From: Phanerochaete sordida
Lineage: Eukaryota; Basidiomycota; Agaricomycetes; Polyporales; Phanerochaetaceae
DNA: 64,000 bases
Assembly: GCA_019973155.2 (NCBI GenBank)
Contig: BPQB01000081.1
Coordinates: 62,001-126,000, forward strand
Direction: 5' to 3'
A program made the translations under genes and the position numbers. Shown one piece after another: positions 34,437 to 46,342 of the stretch. Below the pieces are notes generated by a model. The model searched no databases, was not told the origin of the DNA, and was given only the letters and a program-made list of their open reading frames with translations. How positions within the stretch are numbered: the stretch's first letter is position 1; each line of letters starts with the position of its first letter.

Positions 34437-35998
34437 TCACTGCCCGTCCGCAAAGCCATCGGACGTGCCCCTACGGCGCTCAGGCCCGTCGGCGTGCGCC
34501 TTGACGACGCTCTGCACCTCGAGCGAGAGCGCGCGCTCCGCGGACGCGGACGCACATTCGATCTCGCGCACGCCCGGGAAGATCGCGACGACGGCGCGCA
34601 CGAACGCCGCGACGTCCTCGTCCGCGGGCGACGCGCCAACGAGCAGCCGCTGCAGCGCGCGCTGGCGCACGGGCTCGCCGCCGTCGTGGGCGGCGTCGTC
34701 AGGGGCGGGCGCGCCCGCGCAGCGCGCGGCGTCGAGCGGGAGCGTAAGGCTGCGCAGGCCCGGGCAGCGTTTCGCGAGCGAGCGCAGCGCGGCGAGGGTG
34801 ACCCGCGGCGCCCAGCTCTCCGCGTACTCCTGCACGTCGGGCACGGCGCCGAGGTCGAGGTGCTCGAGGCGCGGCCACCAGCGCGCGAGCGTGTCGACGT
34901 CGCGGTCCGTGAAGTCCGGGAGGAGCATCGCGTCGATCGTGAGGCGGCGCAGCGCGCGCAGGCTGCGGAGCGGCTGCAGCGTGTCGAGCGCGAAGCGGGC
35001 GTCGGGCGGCGCGGAGTCTGCGGGCAGCTCCTCGGGGTCGAGGATCTGGTCGAGGGTGAGCGCGGCGAGGCTGCCGCCGGCTTTTGCGGCGATGAGCGCG
35101 AACGTGGGTTCCCATGCGGAGGGGCCCTGGGCAGACTCCTCGGTCTCGAGGTAGAGCGACGTCAGCGTCCCGCACGGCAGGACGTCGAGCATCGCCCGGA
35201 AGAGTGAGCGTTGTGCGCGGATCCGCAGGCTCCGGAGGGAAGCAAACGGCTGGGAGACCTGCTGAGAGATGGCCTCCGAGAAGTCGCCGGAGTCGACGTG
35301 GCTGGCGTGCACGTACACATCCTGGAGACAGCTCAAGGTCCCCAAGGCCGCGAGGGTGCTCGCGCTCAGAGTGTTACCCGTCTGTAACACAAGTGAGCGC
35401 AGTGATTGGAACGACGGGATGATGTCGCTGAGGGCCGTAGAAACGAGGCCCTTGATGCGGAGAGACTGCAGCGACCTCCGCAGGTATACATTGTCCTGCA
35501 ATATGGCGGTGAGGCGGTCGGCAGTGGAGATGGGGGAGACAGAGCGTCCAGTGCGGGCGCGTCGAAGGTCGACTTCGACATCTTCTAGGGGAGTAGACAA
35601 GTAGCTGGACGGAATAAGGCAGCCTTGGTCTCTGAGGACCACAGACTTGAGATTAGGTAGCGGCGAGTAGCGTTCCGAGAACTCGGGGAGATTAGGTGTA
35701 CGGTTGAAGGTAATGCTCTTGACCCTTGCAGCGTAAAGATCGAATTCGCTAGCGGACTGCAGAGGTTTAGTCAGGATCACGGCCGAGGGAACATTTTGCT
35801 CACTTTCTCATCATCCAAACGCTCTAGAGGACCTATACCATCCAACTTCTTCCACAGCCTGTCCAGTGCGGGGTCCTTGAACGCCTTGCAGCATTGTGCC
35901 AGCTGAGCCAGTGTTTGGCGATATTGGGGTGCAGACCAGTCTGCACAGTGCTCGAGGATTACCTGCAGGACCTCGTCGATGAGGAGTGCAGAGTGCAT
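34437..35998 (-). CDS. F-box-type protein with leucine-rich repeats
   Basis: Likely substrate adaptor of an SCF ubiquitin ligase. Two exons, 35998-35804 and 35756-34437, flank a 47-nt intron with an ACTAA-type branch region, giving 504 residues. The N-terminal 55 residues (MHSALLIDEVLQVILEHCAD to DPALDRLWKKLDG) match the F-box-like start common in basidiomycetes. The rest consists of degenerate LRRs such as LKSVVLRDQG, LQSLRIKGLV, LRSLVLQTG and LRRLTIDAMLLPDF. No RING or kinase domain. The start codon is 408 bases from the divergent DUF6535 gene, and the intervening promoter block has been copied downstream of that gene. Confidence 0.8.
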
Positions 35999-36040
35999 GG
36001 CGGCAGGTGAGGAGAAGGAGGTGGGGGAGGAGAGGAAAAG

Positions 36041-36184
36041 GCGGTGGTGGTGTCGGTGAGGGGACCGCACAGGTCGCAAAATGCGGGGAAATATACGATC
36101 ACAAATTTTGGGTACCGCGCCTTCTCATTGGCCCTTAAGGAAGGGCGCATCAAAGGGCGCATCAAACGGCGCATCAAAAGGCGC
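36041..36184. repeat. Promoter block 1 with tandem 12-mer, duplicated at 38961
   Basis: A segment beginning GGTGGTGGTGTCGGTGAG and containing GACCGCACAGGTCGCAAAAT, then GGGTACCGCGC, recurs at 38961-39071. In this copy it ends in about three and a half tandem units of GGGCGCATCAAA with small variations (36143-36184). It lies between the divergent F-box/LRR and DUF6535 start codons. Confidence 0.8.
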
Positions 36185-36406
36185 TCAAGCTCGCCGCCTG
36201 CGTGCGCCTGTTGTAACTTCTTACCTTTAAGTTACTTCCAGTACCATGATTAGATTTAATTGCATGCGTTTGAACTGACCAGTACACCTACAGCAGTGCC
36301 TCGTCGCCGTGAGACTTCGCGAGAACTCTCACGGCGACTCTTCACAAGCAACCATCCCAACCAGACATCGCTGACGACCTGAAATTTCCAATCACGCAGA
36401 TCCGAC

Positions 36407-38833
36407 ATGGCCACTTCAGCGCAACCTCGAGCAGGGAGACCCGTGAGTAGCAGTCGTATGCTTATTTGTTTTTTCTGAACAGTTCCCAGCCCAACTTGAG
36501 AGACTTCAGGCAGGGCCCGTCGTTCAGCAGCGATGTCACTGCCTGTGACGATAACGTCTCCGATTGTCATGAAGATGGCTGGATGGATGAAATGGCCGGA
36601 GATAGTATCGAGTTACAGCAGTCACCTACGGCAACCCACTCTTATCCAGATGGCCCTCAAACGAGCTTCAAACGCTCGGCCTCAGTAGCTAGCAGATCTG
36701 CCAAAGTGCGTGCTTTCTGCCTCAGCATGCAGCACAACTATGAGTGCTCAACGAGTCTTCAGAGGGATCGCACCCGATCGAAGAGTCGTGAAGTCTATGG
36801 TCGAGAAGGACGGCATCGTCGTGAGGTATGCTTCTGTGCTGAGCTATGGTATTGCCGTGCTGATATGATGATGATAGGACCATGCCTCAGACTCCCTCAG
36901 GCGGTCGAAAATGACCTCATGCTGGAGCAAATGCAAGAAAGTTCTTCACAAATACGACAAGGCCCTAGTCAAAGGATGGAGGGAAGACATAGATACCCTT
37001 CTCGTATTCGTAAGTAGTATTTACTTCGGATGCTCACTGAGTGGTCTAACATACACCAGTCCGGTCTATTTTCCGCAGTGTTGACAGCTTTTGTCGTGGA
37101 GTCCTACGCCTTTTTGCAGCCTGACCCACAAGGCGCCACGACCGATATCTTACGAGATGTTTTGGTTGAGCTGCGAAGTATCCGGGCTGGAATCACTGGC
37201 ACATCCCTTCCAACCCGCTCTGATTCGTCAGCCGATTCCGAGTTCCCCCTCATCAAGGACTTCCCAAGCAGCTTCGCGATACGTGTCAATGTCCTCTGGT
37301 TTACCAGTCTGGTATTCAGTTTGGCGGCTGCTACAATCGGCATTCTTGTCAAGCAATGGCTCCGTGACTATGTCCGCCACTCCGGCGGATCGTCCCGCGA
37401 GAAGGCACGCGTCCGCCAACTCCGCCACAGCGACATGTCGACGTTCCACATTCACGAGATCATCGCCGCGCTCCCGATCCTCCTCCAGTGGTCCCTCGCA
37501 TTCTTCTTCATCGGGCTCGTCGACCTCCTCTGGAACCTCAACTTCATCGTGGCGGCGATCGTGACCTGTTTTGTCACTGCCGCGCTCGCGTTTTTCGTCG
37601 TGACCACCGTGCTCCCGGTGCTGCGCGCGGACTCGCCGCACCGCTCGCCGCAGGCGCTCGCGCTCTACCTCACCTACACCGCCGGCGTGCGCCTGCTCCT
37701 GCGGCTCGTCGCAGGCAACTTCAAGCTCGACGCGTACCACTCGCTGTTCATCCCGCTGCACTTCCCCGAGACGCGCGTCCGGCGGCGCTGGCACCTCCGG
37801 AACTGGCTCGCGAAGCTCCTGCACGAGCGCGCGCACTCGAACTGGCACGAGCGCGAGCAGTTCCTCGTGCGCGGCCAGGAGGTCACGCTCGACTGCCAGA
37901 TCCTCGTCGCCGCGGACGCGCTGTACATGGATAACAGGATTCTGGACGAGGTCATCCGGCCCTGTGTCGAGGAGATACCGGCTCCGGCCGCGACGCGGTG
38001 TGTCACGGAGATCGTCACGAACCGCGCGCACGGAACGCTCGACAACAAACCGTTGTGGAAGATCTCGGAGACTTTGGACGAAGGCGTTGTTGTGCTGGCA
38101 CAGCTGACGCTCGACGTTCTGGCACGGCTTCCAGGCGAACGCCCTGAGGGACAACATCCCGGGGTAGAGCAGCCTGCAGGTGAACACCCTGGAGGCGAAC
38201 GCCTTATATGTGCCAATGAGCAAGAAGCGCTTCAGCTGCTTGACCTACTCAAGAGACTGTGTCAGGCAATACGCTTCGAACGAGACCATCCTCTATCGAC
38301 GCGACTCTACGAACGGGTGTACGGGACGGTCTCAAAGTTGTTGTCCATGAGCGACACCGTGGGTAAAGAGGGATTCCACCTCTTGTATACCCTCCTTTCC
38401 AGAACGAGCCCATCTGTGAAGTTCAACAGCACAGGTGAGACCACAGGCTCAATACTCACAACTCTCGCTGAAAGCCCTCACCACGACAGTCATCGAGAAC
38501 ATCGCGAAATTCGGCACCGCCGTCCGCGAAGCCCGCGGAGACTCCGACACGTACTTCAGCGCATGCGTGATGATCATCCACTTCAGCACGCGGCTCCCGC
38601 CCGCGGAGCAGGACGGCTCCGAGGCCTGGCTCGGCGCGATGGTCGCGGAGATGGAGCAGTTCGTGCGGGCGACGCAGGCGCAGCCGAGCCCCGCGCTGCT
38701 GCAGGCGATGCACACCTTCACGCACAACAGCGAGTCGTCGGTGATGGTGCGCGCCCGCCAGCACGTCGAGCGGTTCTCGCGCATGCTCGCGTCGATTGTC
38801 AACATTTCCCCGTCGGACTCTGGGTCTGCGTAG
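36407..38833 (+). CDS. DUF6535-type membrane protein, copy 1
   Basis: Basidiomycete-specific membrane protein family of unknown function. Starts MATSAQPRAGRP and is followed by an acidic N-terminal region over several short exons (DCHEDGWMDEMAGD). The signature KGWREDIDTLLVF joins SGLFSAVLTAFVVESYAFL, the first membrane segment. Further segments are NVLWFTSLVFSLAAATIGIL, then LLQWSLAFFFIGLVDLLWNL and a long hydrophobic stretch near VTCFVTAALAFFVVTT, giving about four helices. The C-terminal half is cytosolic-looking and helical. A last intron at about 38436-38490 leads to a final exon ending SPSDSGSA. It carries a Gly/Glu/Pro-rich insertion (GERPEGQHPG, GEHPGGER) near 38135-38200 that copy 2 lacks. 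Tandem with copy 2. Confidence 0.8.
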
Positions 38834-38960
38834 GCAGAAAGACCCGTCTCTTGGATGTTTCTGCGAGGACGAGATGCGCGTTGAACGTTGAACCTTGGCA
38901 GACTCTTCTAAGTATCGCATCTCAGTATTTAATGCATGCTCTGGGGCAGCAGAGGGGAGG

Positions 38961-39071
38961 GCGGTGGTGGTGTCGGTGACGGGACCGCACAGGTCGCAAA
39001 ATGCGGAGAATATACTTTTGGGTACCGCGCTCCCTCATCGGCCATTTGGGAAGGGCGCATCAAACGGCGCT
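38961..39071. repeat. Promoter block 2, copy of 36041-36184
   Basis: Repeats the GGTGGTGGTGTCGGTGA / GACCGCACAGGTCGCAAAAT / GGGTACCGCGC order at near identity but has only about one and a half of the GGGCGCATCAAA units. It lies 185 bases or more upstream of the second DUF6535 ATG, matching the position of block 1 relative to copy 1. Confidence 0.8.
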
Positions 39072-39255
39072 CGACCCTGGCGGGACGCTGCGTGCGCCTG
39101 TTCTCACACCGTCTTGATTAGCTCTGATTCCATGCGTCCGCACTGTCCAAACCACCGACAGCGGTGCCTCGTCGCCATGGGGCATCCTTCTGGCTCTCAC
39201 GCCGACCGCGACCAAGCTGTCTGCGACTTGAAGTTGCTTGCTTCGACGCGGACCC

Positions 39256-41611
39256 ATGGCCTCCTCCTCGCAGCCTCGTAAGGAACGACCCGTGAGTCGA
39301 TGGTCGAACGCGCAATCCTCAGCTTGCTGAAGACTGCCAGTCTACCCTTAGAGTCTCTCGACAAGACCCATCGTTCGGCAGCGACGTCACTGCTGTCGAC
39401 GGTAGTGCCTCTGATAGTCGCGAGGATGGCTGGATCGATGAAGAGGCCGGAGACATCGAGATGCAACAGTCTCCAACGGCACTTCGTCCACGTTCGGATT
39501 GCCTACAAGCAGGCACCAAACCGCCAGCTTCAATAGTCAGCGGAGACAGCGATGTACGCGTATTTCTCTTATGTATCATCCCAGTGGATTCTCAACGTCA
39601 TGGTAGGGTCGCAGCTGTTCCAAACATCGTCGCATCTCGAGACGGGATAGAACCCGAGAAAGGCGATGCCGACATGAGGTGAGAGTTGCTGTTTAGTTGA
39701 AGCCTTGTCGTATTAACTAAGTCACGACAGGATCATGGCTCAGAGTTCCTCAGACAGTCGAAGACCACGTCTTGCTGGAGAAAATGCAAAAAGGTCTTGA
39801 GTAAGCACGATAAATCTTTGGTGGAAGGATGGCGGGAAGACATCGATACTCTCCTCGTTTTCGTGAGTAGAGTCTGCTGCGAATATGCTGCATATAGTCT
39901 GACAACACCTGGAGTCTGGTTTGTTCTCCGCAGTCTTGACGGCCTTCGTCGTTGAATCCTACTCTTTTTTGCAGCCCGATCCGCAGGGCACGACGACCGA
40001 CATCCTGCGGGACATGTTGGGCGAGCTGCGGAACATCAGAGCGGGCGTCACGTCGCCCCCAGCTAGCCCGTCAGCTGATCCCGAGTTCCCCTTCATATCG
40101 GATTTTCCACAGAGCTTCGCCATCCGTGTCAACGTCCTCTGGTTCACCAGCTTGGTGTTCAGTCTCGCGGCTGCCACGATAGGAATTCTCGTCAAGCAGT
40201 GGCTTCGAGACTACGTCCGCCACTCCGGTGGCTCGGCGCGCGAGAAGGCACGAGTTCGCCAACTCCGACACAACGACCTGTTGACCTTCCACATTCACGA
40301 GGTCATCGCCGCGCTACCCATCCTCCTCCAATGGTCACTTGCATTCTTCTTCATCGGACTCGTCGACCTCCTCTGGAACCTCAACTTCATCGTTGCAGCC
40401 ATCGTGACCTGCTTCGTGACCGCCGCACTGGCATTCTTCGTCGTGACGACCGTGCTGCCTTCGCTGCGCGCCGACTCGCCACACCGCTCGCCGCAGGCAC
40501 TCGCGCTCTACCTCTCGTACACCGCCGGCGTGCGCCTGCTGCTGTGGCTCGTCGCAGGCAAGCTGCGTATCGACGCGCACAACGCGCTGCTCATCCCGCT
40601 CAACGTCGCTGAGACACAGTGGCGGCGCCGCTGGCGCCTCTTCAAGAGCTGGCTCGCGAAGCTCCTGCACGAGCGCGCGCACTCGAACTGGCACGAGCGC
40701 GAGCAGTACCTCGTGCGCGGCCAGGAGGTCGAGCTCGACTGCCAGATCCTCGTCGCGGCCGACGCGATGTACATGGACAACAGGATCCTCGAGGAGGTCA
40801 TCCGCCCCTGTGTGGAGGAAGTGCCCGCCCCTGCGGCATCAAAATGCGTCACGCAGATCGTCACTAACAGGGCGCACGGCACCCTGGACGGCAAGCCGAT
40901 GTGGAGATCGTCGGACACGCTTGACGAAGGGGTCATCGTGCTGGCGCAGCTCACGCTCGACGTCCTTGCGAGATTGGGCGACAGCGATGATCAAGAGGCC
41001 GTTCATCTCCTCGACCTTCTCAAGAGATTATGCCACGCTATACGGTTCGAGGACGATCACCCCTTGTCGACACGGCTCTACGAGCGGGTGTATGCCACGG
41101 TTTCGCGACTCCTCACCCACGAGGGCGTAGGCAGAGATGGGTTCCATCTTCTGTACACGCTACTCTCCCGCGCCAGCCCTTCCGTTCAGGTAGACAGTAC
41201 AGGTACGTCCCGCAATTTGTAGACCGCAGCAACACCTCCTGATGAACCGCCGCAGTCATCGAGCACATCGCGACCTTCGGCACCACCGCGCGCGACGCCC
41301 GGCAAGACTCGGACACGTACTTCAGCGCGTGCGTCATGACGATCCAGTTCAGCACGCGCCTCCCGCCGGACGAGCAGCGCGGCTCGGAGGCGCGCGTGGG
41401 CACGCTGCTGGCGGAGATGGAGCACTTCGTGCGCGAGACGCAGGCGCTGCCGAGCCCCGCGCTGCTGCACGCGATCAACAGCTTCGCGGAGAACAACGCG
41501 TCGTCCGTGATGGGGCACGCGCGCCACGGCCTCGAGCAGCTCTCGCGCATGGTCGCGTCGATCCGCGCCAACCTCGCTGCGTCGTCGAGGGCGAGCTCGG
41601 AGTCTGCCTAG
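39256..41611 (+). CDS. DUF6535-type membrane protein, copy 2
   Basis: Tandem duplicate of the preceding gene, with the same exon plan. The start MASSSQPRKERP is followed by an intron at the same codon, then DPSFGSDVTAVDG and DSREDGWIDEEAGD. Next are KHDKSLVEGWREDIDTLLVF and the membrane core GLFSAVLTAFVVESYSFL, NVLWFTSLVFSLAAATIGIL and LLQWSLAFFFIGLVDLLWNL. The soluble region is nearly identical to copy 1 through LHERAHSNWHEREQYLVRGQ. It lacks the Gly/Glu/Pro insertion, reading LARLGDSDDQEAVHLLDLL there. The last exon ends SSRASSESA. The central exon is the most conserved and the acidic N-terminus the least. Confidence 0.8.
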
Positions 41612-41865
41612 GGACGCGTCGGCGGACCCTCATTCACCGTGACCCCGCCTGCCCGCTTTGTCGTACCTCAGTATTGAATACACCAGATGATTGCGCGCTG
41701 CGCCCATATGCGGGGTCACCGTCCTGCCAGACGGGCATGCGAAGCTGCCTAGCCTGCCGGGCGCTTCGCCGGTTGTCTCCGGTAAAGTTATTTCGCAGCC
41801 CCTCCGAGCCTTGCTCTCTCCCACATCCACCGCGCCCGCGGCATCTGTCGTCTGCAGCTCGCGCG

Positions 41866-43076
41866 ATGGCAAGCGTCGTCGCGACAGTCCGTAGGAAAGT
41901 GCTCGATGTGTTTGGTGCTGACGCGTTTTACTGGTGGGACCGTGCATATGTCGTGGACTGGTGAGAAGAGCCCGCGATCGTGTTTGCAGCGTCTTGACTC
42001 GCTCTGCGGGCATATAGGGCGGTTATGTGTGCGCTGTGGGTTGTGGCATGGGTCGTGAAGGAGTTTCCGCCTTTCGAGCGAGAGGTCGACCCGAACGACC
42101 CCGCGATAAGCCACCAACACCACAAAAACACGTAGGGTCTCCTCTGTCCGCTCAGCGGGATCATGCTAAACGGTTCGCAGGATAGGCGGCGATCTCAATA
42201 TCATGATCGCTGTGTTTGTGCCTGTAGCGGTTGTTGTTGCTGCGGGCACGCTCAGAGTGTCTGCCATGGAGATACACCATGGCTTGCTGAGTCTGCTGGC
42301 AGGAAGGTAGGGATGGTCACACGAGCCCTCAGGCGCCAGCTGACTCCGATTTAGCGGTCTTAACGAAATAATAACGGAGTTCCTGAAGAATAGGGTGGGT
42401 ATGTAAGCTAATGCATCATCGTCTCAACAGGATCTCACTCAATTCCAGGGAGACTCCGCCCTGACTTTCTGACCCGATGTAAATGGAGTAACGATCTCAA
42501 AGCCTGCACCGGGTACGCCAAGTTTCGATAGCGACCCGAACCCTTGTGCTAACACGACATCAGGAAGGCAAACGATATCATGGAGGGCCGCCGGTCCTTC
42601 CCCTCAGGACACTCCTCGACAGCCTTCGCTGGCATGGCGTTCCTGTCGCTGTTCCTGGCAGGCCTGATGTACACGTGGACGTTCGGACAGTCTGCACCTG
42701 CTCGAAACCTTCTCAGCACAAGGTTGGGCCGCATATGCGTCACGCTGGCCCCCGTTGCATATGCAACATGGGTCGCGGTATCCCGTTTGGAAGACTACGT
42801 GAGTCTATCTTCTGCTTGTCACACATGACCTTGGTCGTCTGACGCCTTCTCTCGAAGCGACACCATAAGGAAGACGTGATAGTCGGGAGTCTGCTTGGAA
42901 CTCTCTCTGCTACCACTGCCTACCTCGTCTACTGGCCAAACCCGTTTACACTCGATCTCACTGCGTCCGCTCGAAGTACAACAAGGGCTCGAGTCGTATA
43001 TGGTCAAAACAGTGCTAGAAGTGCAAATCATGAATACGAGTACGAATTAGCAGGAGCTGGAGATGCTTCAGTGTAG
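41866..43076 (+). CDS. PAP2-superfamily lipid phosphatase (DPP1/LPP-like)
   Basis: Integral membrane phosphatase acting on phosphatidate, diacylglycerol pyrophosphate or related lipids. Several small exons have matching phases (41866-41960, 42018-42131, 42181-42306, 42355 onward). The start is MASVVATVRRKVLDVFGADA. The three PAP2 motifs are all present: LKNRVGRLRPDF, FPSGHSSTAFAG, and SRLEDYRHHKEDVIVG with the catalytic His pair. Hydrophobic helices include MCALWVVAWVV, IMIAVFVPVAVVVAA and MAFLSLFLAGLMY. About six transmembrane segments are expected, in ER, vacuole or Golgi. Converges on the CID gene with 56 bases between stops. Confidence 0.9.
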
Positions 43077-43132
43077 GGGTAACAAACCGGAGAAAATTGC
43101 GGAGAGTCCTGTCCACCATGCTTTCCATTAAC

Positions 43133-45857
43133 CTATGATGCATCCGCCTTGACAAACACCCAGCGATCCCCCACTTTTTGCATTCGACCACCCTTGCCTC
43201 CCCCAGCATTTCCGCCATCACCCGCCGAAGGCTCTTGGGCATAAAACGGTGCTGCCTCCTGCCACGCCTGGTCTCCTTGTGGCATGCTGAAGGTCGGAGT
43301 GGTGTCGTCGCCGCCGGCCAGTGTCAAAGCGTCCGTGTCCTGGTCGAATCCTCGTCCCCGTCCTCGCCCGTTCCCATAACCATAGCCTTGTCCATGGCCG
43401 TACGCATCCCCGTAGCCTCCTCTGCCCCTGCCTCTCCCCCGCCCTCGCCAGCCCTCGTTGTTCCCCCAGCCCTGCTCCTGCATCCCCCACTGCGCACCCT
43501 GCTGCATGCCATATTGCGGGCCCATCGGGTACGCCGCCGCGCCGTTCATGTTCGCGTTCATGTTCGCGGTGAGCATCTGCACGTACTGCCAGAGCTCCTC
43601 CTGCGACGGCAGGTACCCGCGCGAGACGTTCCAGGCCTTGCCGAGCACGTCCCATGATGCAGGCGCGGTCATGTCGAACGTGGACCAGTCGAACGTGTCG
43701 ATGCCGCCGACCGCGGGCGGCGCGGCGGTGTCGAAGGAGGGAATCGGCGCGCCTGCGGGCTCGAAGGTGGGGATGGGTGCGCCAGCAGGTTCGAAGGCCG
43801 CGGGCTCGGGGTCTGTAGATAGCGTCGGTATCGGTGCGGGCGCGGCGTGGGGGGACAGCGCGGGGACGTGCGGTACGGCGGGCGCTGGCGCTGGCGCCGC
43901 GTCAGGGGATGGGGGTCTGATGTCTCGTCCGAACTCGTCCTTCCCGGCGGTGCTGGCGGCGGCAGGTACGTTCGGCGGCAGGCGCAGCGGGCTCCGTGCG
44001 CGGTCGTGGGGTGGACTGTGCGGCCGGTTTCCGTTCCTCGCCACAGGGCTGCGCGACCGGCTCTGCGGGTTCCTGCCCTGCGGCGGCGCGTCCCATCTCC
44101 TGTTTAGGTGCTGGTCGCGGTCGCCGCCGCGCCCTCGCCCACGGCCTCTGAAGCCACCCCGCGGGCCGCCCCTGAAGTCGCCTCTGGTGGGGTCGCTTCT
44201 GGGGTCACCTCTCGGGTAACCGTCTTTCGGGGGGCCTCTGGGGTCGCCCCTGGGGTCACGACGCTGGTCGTAAAAGTCTCTACCACGCTGCTGCTGCTGA
44301 GGGCCGTTGGGATACGTGTTGTCATATTGCGTCTCTCTAGGTGCAGCGAAACCGTTACTTTCATCTCGATAAGGATGGGACTGGGATGGGCCTCCGTACG
44401 GAGGCGCTACAGGAACTGCATTCGCAGGAGCCGCTGACGGCACTAACGAAGGTACTGGAACGGGCTGCGCGGCAGGGACATTCCCCGCATTTGCCACCTG
44501 TGCCAACTGCTGAAAAAGGGCCATTTGTTTCGGGTCCAGCGGAGATGCCGCTGAGCCTGCAGTGGCAGATGGTCCAGCGATGTTTGGTACTGTTTGCCTG
44601 CTTGGGCGTGAGCAAAACAGGGGAAACGGTCGCACAGGAATTGGCACTCACCCTGTACCCGCGGCGGCGACGACTTGGGTGAGCATGGCGAGCAGCTGCG
44701 ACTGGACAGGGTTGGCCGACGCCAGCGGCGGCGCGGTGGGTGGCGTCGTGGACGTGGGAGGTGCAGCCGCTTGTGGCGCCGATGCCGGGGCAGCCGCGTG
44801 GACGCGCGGGTCTGCCGTGGCCGTGCTCGACGACGACGGTCGTTCTTTGTGACGCACTGAACGCAGACAAGAGATCGCATTTCAGTTCATGTCTCACTTT
44901 CAGGCCCCCGACGGGGCAAACAAGTAGGATTGCGCAGATGGAGGGATACTTAGCGAACAAAGTTGGGACATGATAAGCACCTTTTTCTGCCTCTGCTACC
45001 AGCTTCTGCAACCGCGACAACACATCGGACGGGAACGTGTGACCTTTGACCCAGATGTCTAGGATCTTCTTTGTCTTTTCCTGCGGTAATAAGAAAGGAA
45101 CGACGTTGTCAGAATCGTCGACATGGCTATGGACTGAGAAGGTACAGCGAGCCCGCGAAATCATGTGACATGACGCGCTCCTGGACATCCGCGAAGCGCA
45201 GAGATCAGCTACTTCATCTACGACCGCATATATGCTGCTTTGAGCCGTGCGGCCAGTAGGAGATGGCATATCCAGGTCTCGTGCGACTACGCGAAGTCCA
45301 TGCGGGCCCGCACGGGCGGGCCTGCGCGTGCCTGTTTTCGTCCGCGTAATATGGTCAGTACGAGGGACGGGAAGCGAACTAACCTTTGCTTCCGGGTGGT
45401 TTGTGGTGAGCATGTCCTTGTAGAGACCGTCGAGGACGCCCTCGACCTTCAGCAGGAAGGTGGCACAGTTGCCCGGCTCCGTGTTTAGGTCGCCGGTCTG
45501 GTTGTGCTTGTTCGCGTAGCTCCGGGCGGCGCGCGCAAGAGCATCAAACGTGTAGAGACTGTTTATCTTCGACGCAGGGGATAGCGACTTGTGTGTCCGG
45601 TAGAGGATGGACACCAGCTGCGTGTCGCTCTGACGTCGACGCGCGGGAGTCAGTGGGGAGTCACCCCGTGAAGACACGAACGACGCACCTTCATCGTTTT
45701 CATTGCAATCTCGGTCAACTCCTTCACCTTCGACGCCGACAGCCGCTTAGCACGAACCACCTCCTTAAGGGTGCTCTCGAATGTCTGTGTGTGGTGTCGA
45801 ATGTCAGCGCCGTCGACTGCCGGTTCTCCAAGCTTTGCGAACCTCAATCGACGCCAT
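43133..45857 (-). CDS. CTD-interaction-domain (Nrd1/Seb1-like) protein with RG-rich tail
   Basis: Binds the phosphorylated RNA polymerase II C-terminal domain, and probably acts in transcription termination or RNA processing. The first exon (45857-45843) encodes MASIE; the second starts TFESTLKEVVRAKRLSASK. The CID core continues with DTQLVSILYRTHKSLSPASK, LYTFDALARAARSYANKH, and after a 303-nt intron EKTKKILDIWVKGHTF. A long Pro/Ala/Gln-rich middle is followed by RGDPRG- and FRGRGRGRGGDRD-type repeats and a second Gly/Arg/Tyr-rich block. The C-terminus is KVGDRWVFVKADAS. I could not find an RRM, which Nrd1 and Seb1 have. Intron 45383-45081 is divisible by three and has no stop codon. Confidence 0.82.
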
Positions 45858-46342
45858 TGTGCATGGGTATCTTCCAGTATAAAGTTAAGAGAGAAAGGGC
45901 CTTGCAAAGTTGAATCCAGGGATGGTGGACGCGGTGAAGGGAGGAGGAGTGTTTGGCGCTATTTGCGTGTTGGGCCTGTGCGTTTAGGACAATTCCCAGA
46001 AATAGCAACTCTCCTCTGTCCTTTGTCGGGGACGAGTAACATCCTCAAGTTCCCCTAACGTGCAGAAATTGCGGCTGTCACGCGATGTACTTTACAGCCT
46101 TGCAGCAAATGGGCGTGGCATCTGGACCCTAATGGCCTCTCGAGCCCTGGTCAGCAACATCAAGGGCAAAGCGTGCCAGTCCCCAAGCTCTACTACAGCT
46201 CTTACCCCGTCCGCGCCGCGCCCAGTCCTCCCTTCTCCATCGGGAGGGCCAGCCAGAAGGTTTTGTTACTTATAGGTATAGGCACGCTCCTTCACAGGGA
46301 TTATAAAACGTTAAATCATATTGTATATTTCCAAGTCCATTT
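45858..46342. other. Intergenic, CID upstream / GRDP-C 3' end
   Basis: About 485 bases. It contains the CID promoter and the 3' end of the minus-strand GRDP copy C. No additional gene was recognised. Confidence 0.45.

Noticed and set aside
44361..45677. Single 438-codon minus-strand open frame over the CID region
   Set aside because: It is partly intron read-through; the CID helices splice across 45383-45081, and the frame after 44990 does not match the RG-rich protein.
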